Source of the DNA: Microbacterium karelineae
GTDB taxonomy: Bacteria > Actinomycetota > Actinomycetes > Actinomycetales > Microbacteriaceae
Assembly (NCBI RefSeq): GCF_009745985.1
Contig: NZ_WFIX01000182.1
Span: 310,001 to 374,000, forward strand
DNA: 64,000 bases
Direction of reading: 5' to 3'
The position numbers were made by a program, and so were the translations under genes. Every line of letters begins with the position of its first letter. Positions within the stretch are counted from its first letter, which is position 1. Of this stretch, positions 61,666 to 64,000 are shown one piece after another. The notes beneath the pieces are model-generated. The model saw only the letters and a list, made by a program, of their open reading frames with translations. It did no database searches and was not told the origin of the DNA.

Positions 61666-62655
61666 TCAGTCGATGCCGCTGTACGCGTGCAGACCCTCGA
61701 AGAACATGTTCACGATCGTGAAGTTGAACAGCACCGCCGCGAAGCCGACGATCGACAGCCACGCCGAGCGGGTGCCTCGCCAGCCGCGCGTCGCGCGCGC
61801 GTGGATGTACCCGGCGTAGAGGACCCAGATGATGAAGGTCCAGACCTCCTTGGTGTCGAAGCCCCAGTACCGTCCCCATGCGTCCTGCGCCCAGATGGCG
61901 CCCGCGATGAGCGTGAACGTCCAGAAGATGAAGCCGATGATCGCGAAGCGGTACGCGAGACCCTCGAGCGCCTCCGCCGACGGCATCGTGCGCAGCAGGC
62001 TCCTCTTGTCGGCGAGCGCGTCGTCCGAGGCCGCGCGCCGCTCCCGCCGCGCCTGCAGCAGCTGGAAGACGCTGAGCGCGAAGGCGAGGGCGAGGAAGGC
62101 GGTCGCGAGCGAGGCGACGAACACGTGGATCACGAGCCACGTCGACTTGAGGGGATCCATGAGGGGCGTGATCGAGGTGTAGATCGTCGGCATCGAGGCC
62201 GCCCCGAGCAGGATCGTCACGAGGCCCGTCATGAACGCGCCCACGTAGCGGAGGTCCTTCCAGAACAGCACCCCGAGGTACACGGCTGTGAACAGCAGCG
62301 TCGCGGTCATCGCGAACTCGTACATGTTCGACCACGGCACGCGGCCCGCCCCGATGCCGCGCAGCACCGTCGCTCCGAGGTGCAGGAGGAAGGCGATCCC
62401 GGTGAGGGTCGTGCCGATCCGCGCCATCACGTTGTTCCCGTGCGGGACGGGCTCGTCGGAGCCGTCCGCATCGGGCACGGACGCGCCGCCCGCGCCGACG
62501 AGCTGCGCCTGCCGATCCTTCTGGCGCACCGAGGCCTCAGAGCGCTTCGCGAGGTCGACGGCGTAGCAGATGAACGCCAGCGCGTAGACGGCGATCGCCG
62601 TCCACAGGGCGATGACGGACCACGTGTCATACAGCAGGGCGTTGGCGGAGGGCAT
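61666..62655 (-). CDS. ccsB: Cytochrome c biogenesis protein CcsB/CcsA-type (ResC)
   Basis: This 329-residue membrane protein is the haem-handling half of the System II cytochrome c synthase. It has about eight membrane segments, the tryptophan-rich haem loop WGRYWGFDTKEVWTF, and conserved histidines in LLHLGA, WLVIHVFVAS and YIHARATRGW. The N-terminal helix is followed by a charged linker (about 35-75). It follows resB by 46 bases and acts with it to attach haem to apocytochromes outside the membrane. Confidence 0.93.
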   Translation of the reverse strand: MPSANALLYDTWSVIALWTAIAVYALAFICYAVDLAKRSEASVRQKDRQAQLVGAGGASVPDADGSDEPVPHGNNVMARIGTTLTGIAFLLHLGATVLRGIGAGRVPWSNMYEFAMTATLLFTAVYLGVLFWKDLRYVGAFMTGLVTILLGAASMPTIYTSITPLMDPLKSTWLVIHVFVASLATAFLALAFALSVFQLLQARRERRAASDDALADKRSLLRTMPSAEALEGLAYRFAIIGFIFWTFTLIAGAIWAQDAWGRYWGFDTKEVWTFIIWVLYAGYIHARATRGWRGTRSAWLSIVGFAAVLFNFTIVNMFFEGLHAYSGID

Positions 62656-62701
62656 GGGCTCGATTCTCGGTCTGATGTTCTCGGCGGGTGGGGCGCGGGC
62701 G

Positions 62702-64000
62702 TCAGCCGCGCAGATCCTTCTCGTGCTGCGCGGCGAGCTCGTCGACGGCGCGGCGGATCGCGGGATCCTCGCCGCGCGCGAGGCCCGCGTACTCGACGCG
62801 CGCTCCGTCGCCATCCGGCGTCACCTTCACCCACAGGCGCCGGCGCGGCACGAGCAGCGCCGTGATGAGCCCCGCGACGAGCAGGATCGCGAAGGCGAGC
62901 ACCCAGCCCGTCGAGGCGTCGTGGTGCACCTGCAGCGACACGAACCGCTTGACGGACTCGGTGTATCCGATCTCGTCGACGTCGGCACCCTCTGGGGTCT
63001 CGTCCTCGAAGGTGACGGATCCGCGCCCGCCCGGCAGGTCGACGGTCTGGCCGGGCGACAGTTCGAGCGACGAGGCCTCCGCATCGGGGCCGGCGATCTC
63101 CTCCATGCCGCTCGGATCGAGCGTGTACACGGATCGCGGGGTGCCGTCGTCGATGCCGAGGTCGCCCACATACGCGCGCAGGGTGAGCACGGGATTGTAC
63201 AGGTCGGCGTACGCCGAGGTCATCGCGCCCGTGCCGAGCTCGGCCTGCGTCGGGTAGAAGAAGCCGACGAGGCCCAGCTGCTGCTCGAGCCCATCGGGCA
63301 CCTTGACGACGCCGAGCGAAGTGAGATTGTCGTCCTGCGGCAGGAACGGAACCGAGTCGCGGTAGACGACCTCGCCGTCCGCGTCGCGCACCGTGATCGT
63401 CGGCGCATATCCGTTGCCGAGGAGGTAGACGGCGTCGCCGTGCACGCGCAGCGGGTGGTTCACCCGCACGGCGCCCTCCTCGGAGGACCCGTCGGCCTCG
63501 CGGACCGTGACATTGGCCGAGAAGTCGCCCGCCTGCCCCGCGCCGTTCTGGCCGTACGGCACATAGGTCACGTCGAACGAGTCGAGCGTCATGGAGTACG
63601 GCGCGAGGGCGTCGTCGGCGACGAGCCGGCCCTTGTTCATCGACGAGTAGTTCAGCAGCGAGTTCACGAAGGTCGTGCCCTCGATGATGACGCTCTGCCC
63701 CGTGTAGGCGAGCTGCCCGCCGAGGCCGACGGCGACGAGGATCCCTACGAGCGCCGTGTGGAAGAGGAGGTTGCCCGTCTCGCGCAGATAGCCGCGCTCG
63801 GCCGAGACCGACCGGGATCCGCCGGAGTCGTATCGCTCGACGCGATAGCCCTGCTTCCTCAGGCGAGCCTCGGCGGCGGCGACGGCGCGCTCGGGATCCG
63901 CCGCGAGCGTCTCCGCGCGGAAGTCGGCGAGTCGACCCAGGCGCGCGGGCGTGCGCGGCGGGCGCGCGCGGAGCGCCGAGAGGTGGTGCTTCGTGCGCGG
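62702..64000 (-). CDS. resB: Cytochrome c biogenesis protein ResB (5' end beyond window)
   Basis: The window holds the last 432 residues of ResB, which delivers haem together with CcsB. Visible parts are a membrane helix (FHTALVGILVAVGLGGQLAYTG), the large extracytoplasmic domain with YSMTLDSFDVTY and NHPLRVHGDAVYLLGNGYAP, and a last helix (GWVLAFAILLVAGLITALL) with a cytoplasmic tail. The frame is open to the window edge, so the start and the first membrane helices lie outside. Confidence 0.93.
   Translation of the reverse strand, partial: PRTKHHLSALRARPPRTPARLGRLADFRAETLAADPERAVAAAEARLRKQGYRVERYDSGGSRSVSAERGYLRETGNLLFHTALVGILVAVGLGGQLAYTGQSVIIEGTTFVNSLLNYSSMNKGRLVADDALAPYSMTLDSFDVTYVPYGQNGAGQAGDFSANVTVREADGSSEEGAVRVNHPLRVHGDAVYLLGNGYAPTITVRDADGEVVYRDSVPFLPQDDNLTSLGVVKVPDGLEQQLGLVGFFYPTQAELGTGAMTSAYADLYNPVLTLRAYVGDLGIDDGTPRSVYTLDPSGMEEIAGPDAEASSLELSPGQTVDLPGGRGSVTFEDETPEGADVDEIGYTESVKRFVSLQVHHDASTGWVLAFAILLVAGLITALLVPRRRLWVKVTPDGDGARVEYAGLARGEDPAIRRAVDELAAQHEKDLRG

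Overview
The window is high-GC actinobacterial chromosome (about 70% GC by eye) with frequent GTG starts, many start codons 6-7 bases after a TANNNT box (leaderless style), a full menaquinone gene set (menA-G), Lsr2, an F420-type LLM oxidoreductase and System II cytochrome c biogenesis genes. Family-level sequence and gene order suggest Microbacteriaceae, close to Microbacterium. No rRNA, tRNA, CRISPR, prophage, integrase or transposase gene was seen, and no gene-free stretch exceeds about 215 bases.

Layout. 0-10.5 kb: housekeeping genes (glmM partial, rpsI, rplM, HAD phosphatase, orphan histidine kinase, secreted GH10 xylanase, EEP-family protein, truA, mtnN-luxS, FBP-domain protein, YajQ-family protein and an unknown coupled gene). 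10.5-15.7 kb: an operon of HAD phosphatase, PhnD-, PhnC- and two PhnE-like transporter genes and an RpiR regulator, preceded by PHO-box-like repeats. 15.8-18.2 kb: ectABC ectoine synthesis. 18.3-25.2 kb: DEAD-box helicase, ferredoxin-NADP reductase, polyprenyl diphosphate synthase, menG, menF and a DUF402 gene.

25.3-35.4 kb: a carbohydrate locus on the minus strand: LacI regulator, CUT1 transporter (binding protein and two permeases, no ATPase), GH127 beta-L-arabinofuranosidase and a 1,296-residue secreted multidomain hydrolase. The same CGAACCGGTTCG operator lies before both the regulator and the transporter. 35.5-50.1 kb: glycerate kinase, PPK2-type kinase, menD, menA, menE, menB, menC and small membrane proteins. 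A GntR-ehuBCDA-like ectoine uptake unit (40.0-44.0 kb), an Lsr2 with an altered AT-hook and an internally deleted DUF1990 gene lie among them.

50.1-61.6 kb: a TetR-controlled pair made of an MMPL exporter fused to a decayed ABC-ATPase-like domain and a YhgE/Pip membrane protein with long LADGA-type repeats; then a sortase-anchored surface protein flanked by a 24-bp direct repeat; then the fruR-fruK-fruA fructose PTS operon. 61.7-64 kb: ccsB and partial resB.

A striking non-coding feature is a set of long-armed intergenic inverted repeats. One family has three copies, all beside menaquinone genes and with a compensatory base change between copies; a second has two. Others are single in this window. 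GGATCC is also strongly over-represented in all three reading frames.
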